Shown here one piece after another: positions 52,869 through 62,009 of a stretch of 64,000 bases of DNA (its first letter is position 1; the number at the start of each line of letters is the position of its first letter). The translations under genes were made by a program, and so were the position numbers. The stretch lies in contig JAQXEK010000014.1 of the NCBI GenBank assembly GCA_029250885.1, positions 124,001 to 188,000 on the forward strand, read 5' to 3'. A model generated the notes under the pieces. The model searched no databases. It was not told the DNA's origin and worked only from the letters and a program-made list of their open reading frames with translations. The DNA comes from Planctomycetota bacterium. Its GTDB lineage: Bacteria; Planctomycetota; UBA1135; GCA-002686595.

Positions 52869-53893
52869 TCCACTGTCCCCAAGATGCCGACCTTTACGGT
52901 GCCCCGCTGTCCGTCGATAGATTCAATCCCGATCTCCACCGGCTGGTTGTGCACCGCGGGATCCAGCCCGCCGCCGCCATGGAAGACCACGCGTTTGGGG
53001 GTCTGCTGCGTGAAGACCGCGTCGTCCCCTAGCAGCACGGGCTCCATGGCAGAGATGGCTGAGACCACCAGCTTGTCCACGTCGCCCCGAAAACCGGTGC
53101 GCTCTTTCGACGACAGGCCGAGGTCCCCCACCAGCTCGCGCACAGCGGCATCGGACTCGAGCTCCTGTACCTTGACCCCGTCTACGGACAGGACCAGCTT
53201 CGTGCGGTCGTACTCAAGGCGCACCCGCAGCCACTCTCCAGGGAGCACGGTGCCGGGCCGGCTCTCCACAAAGAGGTGCGTGGCGCGGGCCGCTTGGGAC
53301 TCGGTCGTCTCGACGCCTTGGGAGCCCGACTCGAAGTCCGGGGCAATCCAGCCGCGCACAACGCCGCCCGATTCCAGGTCGATGCCAACCATGTGACCTA
53401 TGTGCAAAACGCGGCCGCCCTTGCCAATGGGATCGCGCAGGGCGATCTCGACGACAAAGCCCTCGGTCAGGTCGAAGGCTGGGTCGCGCTTGACGGCGAA
53501 GTTCGCCTCGACGCCGCTGGCCTGCAGGGAGATGGCCTTGCCGATGTAACCATCGTCCACAATGCGCATGCCCTGGCCCGAACCATTCAGTCCGAAGGCG
53601 CCGTTGAGGTTCGTGTCCTCGAAGTGCCAGGTGCCTACGACGCGCAGCTCGCTGGGGTACATAATTCCGGCCGCCTGGTCGAAGGAGACTGCGCAGCTGG
53701 CCTCGTGGGAGACCGCCTGGTTGGCCGCCGCCCGCAACACCGAGCGCACCAGCCCCGTGTTCTGCTGGGAAGGTGCCTTCAACCCCGTCATCGCGCCAAC
53801 GCCTAGCCCTAGCACGATGCTCACGATAACCATCGTGAACAGGAGCTCGATCAGGGTCAGTCCTTGGGACCTGTGGAAGGGCGCGCGCAGCAT
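52865..53893 (-). CDS. GspH/FimT-like pseudopilin fused to a LamG-like domain
   Basis: 342 residues; GspH is normally about 170. QGLTLIELLFTMVIVSIVLG contains the prepilin motif with Glu at +5. The next 70 residues resemble the GspH soluble domain (AANQAVSHEASCAVSF). From about 110 to 280 a LamG-like jelly-roll is inserted: IGKAISLQASGVEANF, FDLTEGFVVEIALRDP, GEWLRVRLEYDRTKL and SVDGVKVQELE are its strands in order. The C-terminal 50 residues return to a pseudopilin-like beta segment. The LamG domain therefore looks inserted into, rather than appended to, the pilin fold. It overlaps the K-like gene by 4 bases. Confidence 0.78.
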   Translation of the reverse strand: MLRAPFHRSQGLTLIELLFTMVIVSIVLGLGVGAMTGLKAPSQQNTGLVRSVLRAAANQAVSHEASCAVSFDQAAGIMYPSELRVVGTWHFEDTNLNGAFGLNGSGQGMRIVDDGYIGKAISLQASGVEANFAVKRDPAFDLTEGFVVEIALRDPIGKGGRVLHIGHMVGIDLESGGVVRGWIAPDFESGSQGVETTESQAARATHLFVESRPGTVLPGEWLRVRLEYDRTKLVLSVDGVKVQELESDAAVRELVGDLGLSSKERTGFRGDVDKLVVSAISAMEPVLLGDDAVFTQQTPKRVVFHGGGGLDPAVHNQPVEIGIESIDGQRGTVKVGILGTVE

Positions 53894-53902
53894 AAGCCTT
53901 GG

Positions 53903-54523
53903 CTATTCGGTCTTAAAGTTGCAGAGGTCGTCGTCGGTCCCAAAGCGCCCGTCGAGTCCAGCCGAGATCAGCTGGAACTTCTGGTGGTTTGCCCAGCGAT
54001 CGGTCACTGGGTGACGCCGGGCGACCACGTCGCTCTCCACGTCCTCGCCAGTCTCGCCATCCTGGGTAACGTAGGTCTGGTGCTGGCCGTAGTCTGTGCG
54101 GTGGAAGTAGGCGATCGGGTTATCCCACATGTCGACGATCTCGAGCAACGGCTCGTTGTTTGCTCGGTCCCCGTCCGTGTTGAGCAGTATGTCGTCCGAG
54201 AGGCCAAGCCCAAGCATGGGCTCCTTCCAGAGGGCCTGCACCAGGGCCTCGATGCCCTGGTTCGTGGCGCTTGCGGACGAGGTCGTCACATCCGAGAAGT
54301 GGCTTATGGGATAGTCCCCCATGTCTCCCTCATAGGTGCCGAGGGCGGCACTGATCGCGGTCAGCCGCGCCTCGGTCAGCTTCTCATTCGCGGTGCCCTG
54401 GGCATTGCCCAAGGAGAACACGAGCACGCCCATCAAGATCGAGAGGATCACGATGACCGCTAGGATCTCGACAAGAGTGAAGCCAGCCTGGGCGCCGCGG
54501 CGGGGTAGATTTCGCAGTTTCAT
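53903..54523 (-). CDS. Major pseudopilin GspG-like
   Basis: 206 residues. AGFTLVEILAVIVILSILMG is a textbook type II secretion prepilin motif with Glu at +5. The N-terminal helix continues to EARLTAISAALGTYEGDMGDYP, as in GspG. The C-terminus has SAGLDGRFGTDDDLCN, the calcium-binding GspG signature. A loop of about 60 residues in the middle is longer than in typical GspG (about 140 residues). It would be the main subunit of the pseudopilus. A 32-base gap separates it from the TPR gene upstream and a 9-base gap from the H-like gene downstream. Confidence 0.9.
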   Translation of the reverse strand: MKLRNLPRRGAQAGFTLVEILAVIVILSILMGVLVFSLGNAQGTANEKLTEARLTAISAALGTYEGDMGDYPISHFSDVTTSSASATNQGIEALVQALWKEPMLGLGLSDDILLNTDGDRANNEPLLEIVDMWDNPIAYFHRTDYGQHQTYVTQDGETGEDVESDVVARRHPVTDRWANHQKFQLISAGLDGRFGTDDDLCNFKTE

Positions 54524-54555
54524 AGCAGTTCGGTTAAGTTTAAAGGCCTAGGTGC

Positions 54556-57273
54556 TCACTGCCCCCGGCGCACGATCTCCACGTTGTCCACGGTCATGTC
54601 GATGCGGCGTCCGGACTCGCCCTCGGAGAAGAAGCCCACCGACAGGGCGGCGGTGGACTTGCCAATGCTGCTCATGGGAACGTCTTCGAGAACGGGAACG
54701 CCCGCGACAAAAATGTTTACGGTGGCCTTTGAGTCCGATCCGCTGCGCTCGATGCGCAAGCGCACGGTCTCTCCGGCGGGGAAGTCCATCCAAGTCACGT
54801 CTTGTGCGCCCTCGTCCGGACGGCCGTTGCGCACCACGTGGGTCTGCAGGCTCCCGTCCTTGTGGCGGTGCACGCGCACCTGCGCGCTGACCGTGCGCTT
54901 GCCACCGCGCTGCTGCTCCCTTGCAATAAAGAGCCCAGCCCGAGCGGCGGAGTCCGCTGAGACCGTGAAGTCGGCCGCGAAGGAGACGAACTGCACGGCG
55001 GGGAAGGACTTGAACACGCGCACGTTTCCATTGCCCTGGAACTGGCCCGCGATATGTAGCTCCTCGTTGGCAAGCTGTACCACGGGACCGGCGCCCTCTT
55101 CCACGAGCCACACGCTACGCAGGTCGTTGCGCGCAAAGTCGTCCACCCAGCGGGCCTTGGCCAGGTGCACCTCGATGCGCTCTTTCTGGGACTGGGCCCA
55201 GAGGCGCCAAGGGTCTTCCTCGCCGTTCAAGCGGCGGCCATCGTCCAGGCTGGCCAGGCGGTTTAGGGCCTCGTCACTCTCGCCATCGAGGTACTCGCAC
55301 CAGGCCAGTCCTGCGACGGCTACGGGGTCATCTTCGGCGATGTCCAGGGCGCTGCCGAAGCGACTCCGCGCGGCGTAAATATCCCCCCGGAAGAGTGCGT
55401 TTAGACCGCGGCGGGTCTCGATCTCGGCGCGGGGCTCCTCCAGGCGCAGGGCGCGATCAAAGTAGCGCTCGGCGGAGTCAAAGTCGCCGCCATTCATGGA
55501 GATGTCGCCCAGTAAAACGAGGGCATCTACGAAGCTCACGTTAGCCGCAAGAGCTCCATTCAGGGCCTCCTCGGCGCCGTCCACATCATCACGGGCCAAT
55601 AGCAGCCGGCCGCGTTGGAACTGAGACCAAGCGTCGCCAGGAGAGACCTCGAGGGCACGCTCGACATAGCCCATGGCCTCTTCATCATTACCGGTCAGCT
55701 CGGCGAGCCGGGAGAGGGCGCGCAGGGCTAGTTGGCTGGTGAGGGGCGCAGCCTTCGCGGCAGCCAAGAGGTCGTCCCGGGCGCCGAGGTAGTCCATTTG
55801 CTCCATGGCGCTGAGGCCGCGGGCCAGGAGGAAGTCCGGGCCCAGGGCGACCTGGTCGTCCACAAAGCTGGTCAGGGCCGCCGTGCCGATGTCACCGGTA
55901 AGGTGCGCACAGGTCAGGATGCCGGCTTGGGCCTTCTGGTTGTCCGGATTCGCGCTCAAGGCGTTCTGGTAGGCGCGCTTAGCATCCTCCAGGTTTCCGG
56001 CGATCATATAGGCGGCGCCCAGTTCAACGCGCACATCGCTGCGCAGGCCGGCGGCCTCCGTGGTGTCCGGAGCGAAGCGGTCAGCCAAGACCAAGGCCTC
56101 GATCGCTTCGCTCGTATCGCCGTCGTTGCGGAGAAGGAACGAGCCAAGGGCCCACTGGCCCCGGAATGATCCGCGGTCGAAGCGCACGGCATCGCGCAGG
56201 CGAGCCTCGGCCTCGGCCATCATCAGGAAGCGCTCTTCCAGGTTAGCCATTGCCGCAGCCACAGCCGCGCTCTTGGGGAAGCGTTGCAGCAGCACACCGT
56301 ACTGCTCGAAGGCGGCTTCGAATTCAAAGCCAGCTTCCAGACACGAGGCGAGGCCGAGGCGCGGGGCGGGCTCGTCCTCGTCGAAGGCGGCAAGGCGCTC
56401 GTAGAGTTCCTGGGCCACAGGCAGGGCCCGCGGAGACTCGTGGCGCTGAATCACGCACCAGTCCGCGAAAGACAGGCGCTCGGCCGAGTTGCCGCGGGTC
56501 AGCTCGTTACTGCGCTCGATGGCGCCTAGCTCGATGGTGTTGGTTACGGACTCTGCGAAGCCGAAGGAAGTCACCCGGGCGCGCTCGTAGTCCACTGCAT
56601 CCATGGCGACTATGCGCGGCATGCCCGTGGCGGGGTTCACCTCGCGCAGGGTCACGTTTTCGCCGTCGCGGCTGGCCAAGCGATAGCGATCGCGGTTCTC
56701 AATGCTGCCGAAGTGGTAATCGAACTCGTCCAGAAGGATCCAGTCGTACAGCTTCTTATAGGTAGCAGTCAGGGCTGCGCGGTCCGGCGCTTGCTCGAGC
56801 AACTCCTCTTCGTCGGGAACGAAGCCCATCTCGCGCAAGGCGGAGAGGGTGTCCTGGCCTACGTCTGCGGTGGCGCCAAGTTCCTGGGTCGTCGCCGCGA
56901 TGCTGGCCGCGTCGAACAGGCCGACGAGAGGCACGACCGTGTCCATCCGGCGCAGGTATTGGCCATAGCTTGCCGGGCCTGGCCCAGGGTAGGGCGGAGC
57001 GGCCAAGGCGGGCAAGGCCAGGATGGGCGGCGCCTCGAAACTTAGCAGCGGCATGGGCCGCGCATTCGTGGGTTCCCTAAGGATATCCCTTGTGAAGCTG
57101 GCCTCGAGAGAACCCGGAAGAACGCGCCCCGCATCGGGCACGGTGTTCTCCAGAAGGTCGATCTTCTTGGCGCGTGGCATCGGCAGCGCGCTTCCGCTAT
57201 CGTGGGTCGCAATGAGCCCGGCGATGATGGCGACTGCGCCGATCAGTACGATCTGTTCTTGACGAATTTCCAT
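54556..57273 (-). CDS. Membrane-anchored TPR protein with concanavalin-like C-terminal domain
   Basis: 905 residues. One N-terminal helix (IVLIGAVAIIAGLIAT, about 8-23) is followed by a Pro-rich stretch (LPALAAPPYPGPGPASYGQY). TPR units run from about 270 to 680, for example LGAAYMIAGNLEDAKRAYQN and GDISMNGGDFDSAERYFDRA. From about 740 a beta-sandwich begins (VQFVSFAADFTVSADSAARA) with TVRLRIERSG and DMTVDNVEIV, resembling LamG/DUF1080 concanavalin-like folds. It occupies the place where an inner-membrane linker such as GspC could stand, but there is no GspC homology. It directly follows the PilO-like gene without a gap. Confidence 0.7.
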   Translation of the reverse strand: MEIRQEQIVLIGAVAIIAGLIATHDSGSALPMPRAKKIDLLENTVPDAGRVLPGSLEASFTRDILREPTNARPMPLLSFEAPPILALPALAAPPYPGPGPASYGQYLRRMDTVVPLVGLFDAASIAATTQELGATADVGQDTLSALREMGFVPDEEELLEQAPDRAALTATYKKLYDWILLDEFDYHFGSIENRDRYRLASRDGENVTLREVNPATGMPRIVAMDAVDYERARVTSFGFAESVTNTIELGAIERSNELTRGNSAERLSFADWCVIQRHESPRALPVAQELYERLAAFDEDEPAPRLGLASCLEAGFEFEAAFEQYGVLLQRFPKSAAVAAAMANLEERFLMMAEAEARLRDAVRFDRGSFRGQWALGSFLLRNDGDTSEAIEALVLADRFAPDTTEAAGLRSDVRVELGAAYMIAGNLEDAKRAYQNALSANPDNQKAQAGILTCAHLTGDIGTAALTSFVDDQVALGPDFLLARGLSAMEQMDYLGARDDLLAAAKAAPLTSQLALRALSRLAELTGNDEEAMGYVERALEVSPGDAWSQFQRGRLLLARDDVDGAEEALNGALAANVSFVDALVLLGDISMNGGDFDSAERYFDRALRLEEPRAEIETRRGLNALFRGDIYAARSRFGSALDIAEDDPVAVAGLAWCEYLDGESDEALNRLASLDDGRRLNGEEDPWRLWAQSQKERIEVHLAKARWVDDFARNDLRSVWLVEEGAGPVVQLANEELHIAGQFQGNGNVRVFKSFPAVQFVSFAADFTVSADSAARAGLFIAREQQRGGKRTVSAQVRVHRHKDGSLQTHVVRNGRPDEGAQDVTWMDFPAGETVRLRIERSGSDSKATVNIFVAGVPVLEDVPMSSIGKSTAALSVGFFSEGESGRRIDMTVDNVEIVRRGQ

Positions 57274-58059
57274 TTAGAGTTCCTCCCCATCGGAGGTTTC
57301 CACTTCGTGCAATCGAACCACGGCCAGGGAGAGCTTCGTTTGGATCTCCCCCTGCCTTTTAGCGGCCCGTGTATCGAGACTCAAAATCGTGAGGGACCTA
57401 CCGCCAATGACGAGTTCGGGCTCTTGGCTACGACGCAGGAATTCCAACACCGCCGCGCCGCTGCCGGAGAACTCAAAGTCCACCCGGGTCTTCTCAATCG
57501 CGCCGACGCCGCCCTTGCTTTTTAGGCTGGGGTCGAGGACCACATGAATCTTATCCACGCGGCTGAGGCGAACGTCCACCGCTAGGTGCAGGACCCGATC
57601 GATCAGGTCGAGCGCCTCGAGGTGCCGAACGATCTCCTCTTCCCGGGTCGGCGAGAGGTCCGGCTGACCAAGGTCAGCATCCACCACCATGTTCGAGCGT
57701 CCCGCTAGGGGCATAATCTCATCACGCACGTCGGCCAGCGCCGCGTGGTAGCGAGAGCTCGGAGAGAGGGCCCCCGCAATGGTGAAACCCTCCCGGGGCT
57801 CGAAGGCCACGGACTGCTTTAGCTTGCCCGCCACAGCGACGAGCGCCTCGTTCTCCTTGCGCGCCTTGTCCCGGTCCGCAGTGCTGTACATCGCATCCTT
57901 GAGCTTCCTGATGGCACCGGACTCTGCGGCCCGGGCGTCCAAGGCCTCTGCACCGATCGTCGAGGAGATCCCCATACGCGCGATCAGAAACACCATCAGT
58001 CCCGTGAACACGATGCCCACAAAGCGCTTGTTCTCTTGCCAATATTCGTCGAAATCCAT
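57274..58059 (-). CDS. PilO/GspM-like inner-membrane assembly protein
   Basis: 261 residues. A short cytosolic start (DEYWQENKRF), one membrane helix at about 13-29 and a coiled-coil to about residue 80 lead to a periplasmic alpha/beta domain. In that domain VDKIHVVLDPSLKSKGG and VDFEFSGSGAAVLEFLRRSQ have the ferredoxin-like fold pattern of PilO/GspM. It lies between the PilM-PilN fusion and the TPR protein. In type IV pilus and type II secretion systems this protein pairs with PilN/GspL to connect the cytoplasmic motor to the pilus. The assignment combines weak sequence pattern with strong context. Confidence 0.68.
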   Translation of the reverse strand: MDFDEYWQENKRFVGIVFTGLMVFLIARMGISSTIGAEALDARAAESGAIRKLKDAMYSTADRDKARKENEALVAVAGKLKQSVAFEPREGFTIAGALSPSSRYHAALADVRDEIMPLAGRSNMVVDADLGQPDLSPTREEEIVRHLEALDLIDRVLHLAVDVRLSRVDKIHVVLDPSLKSKGGVGAIEKTRVDFEFSGSGAAVLEFLRRSQEPELVIGGRSLTILSLDTRAAKRQGEIQTKLSLAVVRLHEVETSDGEEL

Positions 58060-58072
58060 GTGTTCGTTGCGC

Positions 58073-59758
58073 CTACTCGGCGTCCTCCCCGGAGTCGTCG
58101 GCGTTGTCCTCGTCGGGCGCCTCAGGGACGCCTTCGTCCCCCGGGGCCAGGGTGGTCAGTTCGATCTCGAAGCGCGATCCCTGGGAACCCAGGCTGCTCT
58201 TCATTTGCATCCCGTCGATGCCCGCCTCGAGGGCGCTTACCAACAGGCCAAAGCGCTCGTTGACACGGTCTGTGCCCTGCCGAGTGCTGCCCATCACCTT
58301 CAGGATCGGGCGCTTCTCCGTGCGCGGCACGCCGAGCTCGTCGTCGTTGCTCTCATCGGAGATCAATCGCGTAATCCAGAAGTCCTTCGGCAGGCTGGCG
58401 TGCATCACACCGGCCGCCCGGCCGATCTGTTCACCGCCGCCGACTAGGGCGAAGAGCTCCGAGGCCTCGCCCGCCAAGCGCTCGTTCTCGGTGACCAGCA
58501 GCACGGTCTCCTTGTTGGCCTTGTCGGCCTTCCTAAACTTCGCCGACGCCCGGGAGGCGTTGGCGTTCAGGTCGTCGCGGGTCTGGCCTAGGGTCGCCCC
58601 GTACCATCCCAGGTATCCCACAGCCATGACCGCAGCTGCGATCAAGAAGAGCGTACCCCCCATGAAGTCGCGCTTCTTCGCCAGGGCCTTCGGGATAATC
58701 TCCACCGAGTAGGCGGCCGGGTCCGAGCCTGACGTCGCCAGGCCAAGGGCAATCACGGCCTCATCCCGGTGGTCTTCAAGCAGGCCAGCCGTGTCCGGGT
58801 CCAGCTTGGAGAGATCCACCACTTGGAACGCATCAAAGCGCTCCACAGGCACATTCATGCCCCTCGACAGGTACTTGTCGAGCCCCTTCAGCGCTCCGCC
58901 TCCACCGCAGATCATCACGCGGTTGAGCTCTAGGCCGCTCAGCTTCACCTGGCTCTTGCAGAACATGACCGTAGAAGAGAGCAGCCCCAGCAGAGCACCC
59001 GCAGGCCCCTTGCATGCGGTGCTCGCCTTCTCGACGGCAGCGTCGGGGTAGCGCGCATCGGGGTCCAAGTCCACGTGGCGAATCTTGACCTGCTCGGCTT
59101 TTGAAGCGGACAGACCTAGGCGGCTCGCAATAGCCTCGTCGAACAGCTCCGAGCCGCCGCCGAGACTACGGGCGAACAGCAGGTCGTGACCGCGCGCGAT
59201 GATCACGTCGATGTTCTCGTGGCCAATATTCGCCACCAGGACCGTGTCGTCCATCAACACGCCAAAGCGCAGCCATGCGTTGTACAGGGCGATTGCATTG
59301 GGCGTGCAGGCGTCGAGGCTTCCGCCCGAGTCCTTTACCCCGTCCTCGTGGTCTTCCAGCATGGACTCCTTCGCCATGGCCAACAGCACCACGTCCTCGC
59401 CCTCGATCTCGGGGAGCTCTGGCAGCACGTTAAAGTCTGAGGCCACCTCGCTGCCGGAAGTGCCGCCAACCTCCGCGACCTCGAAGCCCATCAGCTTGCG
59501 CAGCTGCCAGTCAGGGACACGGGGCACCCGCGTGTAGCGAATGTTTAGGTCTGGCCCTGAGATGCCCGTGCGCGTCAGGCCCGGCTTGAAGCCGCCCTTT
59601 AGCGCCTCGCTGAGACTAGCCCAGCCGTCGGCGATCGTGGATGTGTTCGTGGGCACAACGGCAAAGTTCGTGACCACAAAGCTGTTGCCCTTGATGCTGC
59701 CTTTGAGAGCAACGCCCGTGCGCGACCCAATATCGATACCAGTTACTGTCTTAGCCAT
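58073..59758 (-). CDS. PilM-PilN (GspL-like) fusion protein
   Basis: 561 residues from ATG 59758. The N-terminal 340 residues are a PilM/actin-like fold: KTVTGIDIGSRTGVALKG (phosphate-1), VLVANIGHENIDVIIARG (phosphate-2) and VMICGGGGALKGLDKYLS (adenosine). A membrane helix follows (FLIAAAVMAVGYLGWYG, about 367-388), then a coiled-coil and a PilN-like periplasmic domain (FWITRLISDES, then a strand-helix pattern). In type IV pili PilM and PilN are separate; in type II secretion both parts are fused as GspL. The presence of G, H, K, J and I genes downstream therefore makes it a GspL equivalent with a PilM-like ATP site. It ends in an acidic tail. Confidence 0.85.
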   Translation of the reverse strand: MAKTVTGIDIGSRTGVALKGSIKGNSFVVTNFAVVPTNTSTIADGWASLSEALKGGFKPGLTRTGISGPDLNIRYTRVPRVPDWQLRKLMGFEVAEVGGTSGSEVASDFNVLPELPEIEGEDVVLLAMAKESMLEDHEDGVKDSGGSLDACTPNAIALYNAWLRFGVLMDDTVLVANIGHENIDVIIARGHDLLFARSLGGGSELFDEAIASRLGLSASKAEQVKIRHVDLDPDARYPDAAVEKASTACKGPAGALLGLLSSTVMFCKSQVKLSGLELNRVMICGGGGALKGLDKYLSRGMNVPVERFDAFQVVDLSKLDPDTAGLLEDHRDEAVIALGLATSGSDPAAYSVEIIPKALAKKRDFMGGTLFLIAAAVMAVGYLGWYGATLGQTRDDLNANASRASAKFRKADKANKETVLLVTENERLAGEASELFALVGGGEQIGRAAGVMHASLPKDFWITRLISDESNDDELGVPRTEKRPILKVMGSTRQGTDRVNERFGLLVSALEAGIDGMQMKSSLGSQGSRFEIELTTLAPGDEGVPEAPDEDNADDSGEDAE

Positions 59759-59762
59759 GGCC

Positions 59763-61805
59763 CTACTTCGCTGTCTTGGTTCCAGTGAGGCTTGCGCGCA
59801 ATTCCGCAGCAAGGCCCGAGTGTCCGGCATCTTCTAGGTGAGCGAGGATGGCCCCGCGCACGCTGTCCGCTCCCGATTCGCCCGAGCCCGTAAGCTCGCG
59901 CAGTTGATCCGCGACCTCGTCTCCGAAGGAGCCAGCCGCCACGGAGACTTCGCAGCCGGCGAATTCGGTCTCCAAGTCCCGGGCGGACCCCAGGCAGGTC
60001 GCAAAGAGCTCGGGCAGGCCGAAGAACTTGGCGCGCTCGAAGTCACCGCGCAGATCCGCGAGGTCCGCTAGGCCCTCGTCAACCATGGCGCCGCGACCAA
60101 CCTCGCTCTGGGCGACTAGGTCGTAGTCGAACGGGACCGTCTCCAAAAGGGTCTGCCAGGTCCGCACTGCCTTGCCGCGGTCACCCTTGGCCACGGCTTG
60201 CTCGGCGCGACTGTGGAGGCGGATAGCCTCGCTGCGCTGCTCCGAGAAGCCTAGGGCAAGCTGCAGGGTTCCAGCATTAACCTGGGCTTCGAGCTTGTAG
60301 CCGAGGGAAAGGGGCGTGCCCTTAAGGGTGACAGGGCTGGGAAAGACGAGCTGCATTTGATGCGCGCCGCGTCCGATCACAACCGACGTCACGCCCGCGT
60401 CTTCAAAAGCGTCGCCGTGGGGCCGGTAGCCGCCGTCGCCCAGGGTCGCCATGCCCTCAGACAAAAGGGCTGGATCCAGGATCACGCTCCAGGTACCCGC
60501 CATGATTTGAAACTCGAGTCCGGCCTCGCCAGCCGCTGCCGCGAGGGAGGCCTCCTCGACGCCGAAGTCGATCAGCAGGGGGCGGTCGATGTGGTAGACC
60601 ACCGCGTGGTTGTACCCCGCCGGTGCGACGGTGAAGTCACCAAAGCTGACCTCGCTCGATGCGCTGGACGCGACCAAACCCACGTCATCGAAGCCCGCCG
60701 CGCCAGCCGAGTCCTCCGCAGAGGCACGCAACAACACGCGAACGGTGTCGTACCCCGGCGCAGCCGTCATGTCCAGGGCCATGTCCGCGCCGTCCCCGGC
60801 CGCACTCCAGGCCACCATCGAGGGGTGGTCCCCGGTCGAGTCGCTGAGCCCCAGGCCGATCTGGCAGGCCGCGCCGTCTTCGGCGAAAGCATCTGCGGTC
60901 GCGCGCAGTCCGCGCATAAGGCCAAGCTTGATGCTAGCCGAGCGCAAAAGAGCCCACTCTCCCGGCTCGAGATCGGCGCCCATTCCATTTGCGCCGCTCG
61001 CTCGCCAGTCACCGGCCAAATAGGCGGTCACGGGAGCTGTGTCCGAAGCGCTCCAAGCCGAAGTGGCTTCGTCTTCAAAGGAGGCATCCTTGACTAAGTT
61101 GCCAGGGATCGTGGCGACCGGACGGAGAGCTGGCGCGCCGCCGCCTGCATCACCACCGCCCACGCCGGGCATACCGGCAAAGTACCATGCTGCACCACCA
61201 GCGATGACCAACGCGGCGGCGATCAAGGGCATCGAGCTCTTGCCGCCGCTCGCTTTCGCCATGGCTTCGGCGTCGATCTCGTGGACTTCGTTGTCGGCGT
61301 CGTCCTCGAGGTCGCTAAAGCTGACGGCCTCCTGCTGGGGGGCCGATTCCGGAGGCGACATGGCCGGTACCGCGGCGGGCTCTTCGATTTCGAGGTCCAG
61401 GTCGCCGTCGAGCTCGATCTCTAGGTCAAAATCATCTTCCGAGGCGGCCGGGCTGGCCGGAGCCGCAGCGGGCATGGCTGCGGGCGCCTGGGCGGGGGCA
61501 GCCCCGTCTTCGGCGTCAAGGAACAGGACCTCGACCTTGCCAAAGCGCAGCCTGTCGCCGCCCTTGAGGTCCTGCTCCTCCACGCGCACATCGGCCACAA
61601 AGGTGCCGTTTGTGCTGCCGAAATCGACAAGCACCACCTGGCCATCCTCGATCCCAAGACGGGCGTGTCGGCCCGAAACCGAGGCGTCCGTAAGTGAAAG
61701 GTCGTTTGCTGGGCGGCGGCCGACGGTTAGACCGCGCCCAGAGAGGGCTATGGTCTCGCCGGCGCGGTCGCCGCTCTCAATTCGAAGCGAGTAGCGGTCA
61801 GGCAT
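59763..61805 (-). CDS. FHA-domain membrane protein
   Basis: 680 residues from ATG 61805. The FHA domain covers about 20-95 with all hallmark residues: G29-R30, S44-G-R46-H47 and S64-T-N-G-T68. An Ala/Pro/Asp/Glu-rich linker (100-190) leads to a membrane helix at 191-213 and a large extracytoplasmic beta-rich region (about 240-540), part of which resembles carbohydrate-binding jelly-rolls (LVKDASFEDEATSAWSA). A helical C-terminus follows. FHA domains bind phospho-threonine, so a Ser/Thr kinase may signal to the apparatus. It is the first gene of the minus-strand pseudopilin operon, and the stop lies 4 bases before the PilM-PilN start. Confidence 0.85.
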   Translation of the reverse strand: MPDRYSLRIESGDRAGETIALSGRGLTVGRRPANDLSLTDASVSGRHARLGIEDGQVVLVDFGSTNGTFVADVRVEEQDLKGGDRLRFGKVEVLFLDAEDGAAPAQAPAAMPAAAPASPAASEDDFDLEIELDGDLDLEIEEPAAVPAMSPPESAPQQEAVSFSDLEDDADNEVHEIDAEAMAKASGGKSSMPLIAAALVIAGGAAWYFAGMPGVGGGDAGGGAPALRPVATIPGNLVKDASFEDEATSAWSASDTAPVTAYLAGDWRASGANGMGADLEPGEWALLRSASIKLGLMRGLRATADAFAEDGAACQIGLGLSDSTGDHPSMVAWSAAGDGADMALDMTAAPGYDTVRVLLRASAEDSAGAAGFDDVGLVASSASSEVSFGDFTVAPAGYNHAVVYHIDRPLLIDFGVEEASLAAAAGEAGLEFQIMAGTWSVILDPALLSEGMATLGDGGYRPHGDAFEDAGVTSVVIGRGAHQMQLVFPSPVTLKGTPLSLGYKLEAQVNAGTLQLALGFSEQRSEAIRLHSRAEQAVAKGDRGKAVRTWQTLLETVPFDYDLVAQSEVGRGAMVDEGLADLADLRGDFERAKFFGLPELFATCLGSARDLETEFAGCEVSVAAGSFGDEVADQLRELTGSGESGADSVRGAILAHLEDAGHSGLAAELRASLTGTKTAK

Positions 61806-61961
61806 CCTGTGCAATGTGCGGGAGGTCAGACGGGGGGGAAGTTGAAGGGGAGGAAGCAGTTCCTACCTATCTAAGAGGGATCAATCTACTTAATGAATGT
61901 GCGAAACCCGAGTGCGGTCTCGGTCTTAGGTACACATGGGCCTAATTCTATGGAAAAGGGA

Positions 61962-61982
61962 CCTCTAAGGGCCCCTAAGAGG
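61962..61982 (-). terminator. Hairpin downstream of radC
   Basis: Read on the minus strand, CCTCTTAGG pairs with CCTTAGAGG around a 3-base loop with one T-T mismatch, and is followed by TCCCTTTTCC. It lies 28 bases beyond the radC stop and ahead of the pseudopilin operon, so it may insulate the two. The same interval should hold the promoter of the operon, but I could not identify one. Confidence 0.45.
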
Positions 61983-62009
61983 GTATGCCCAAGGTCAAAT
62001 CCAGGTCAT

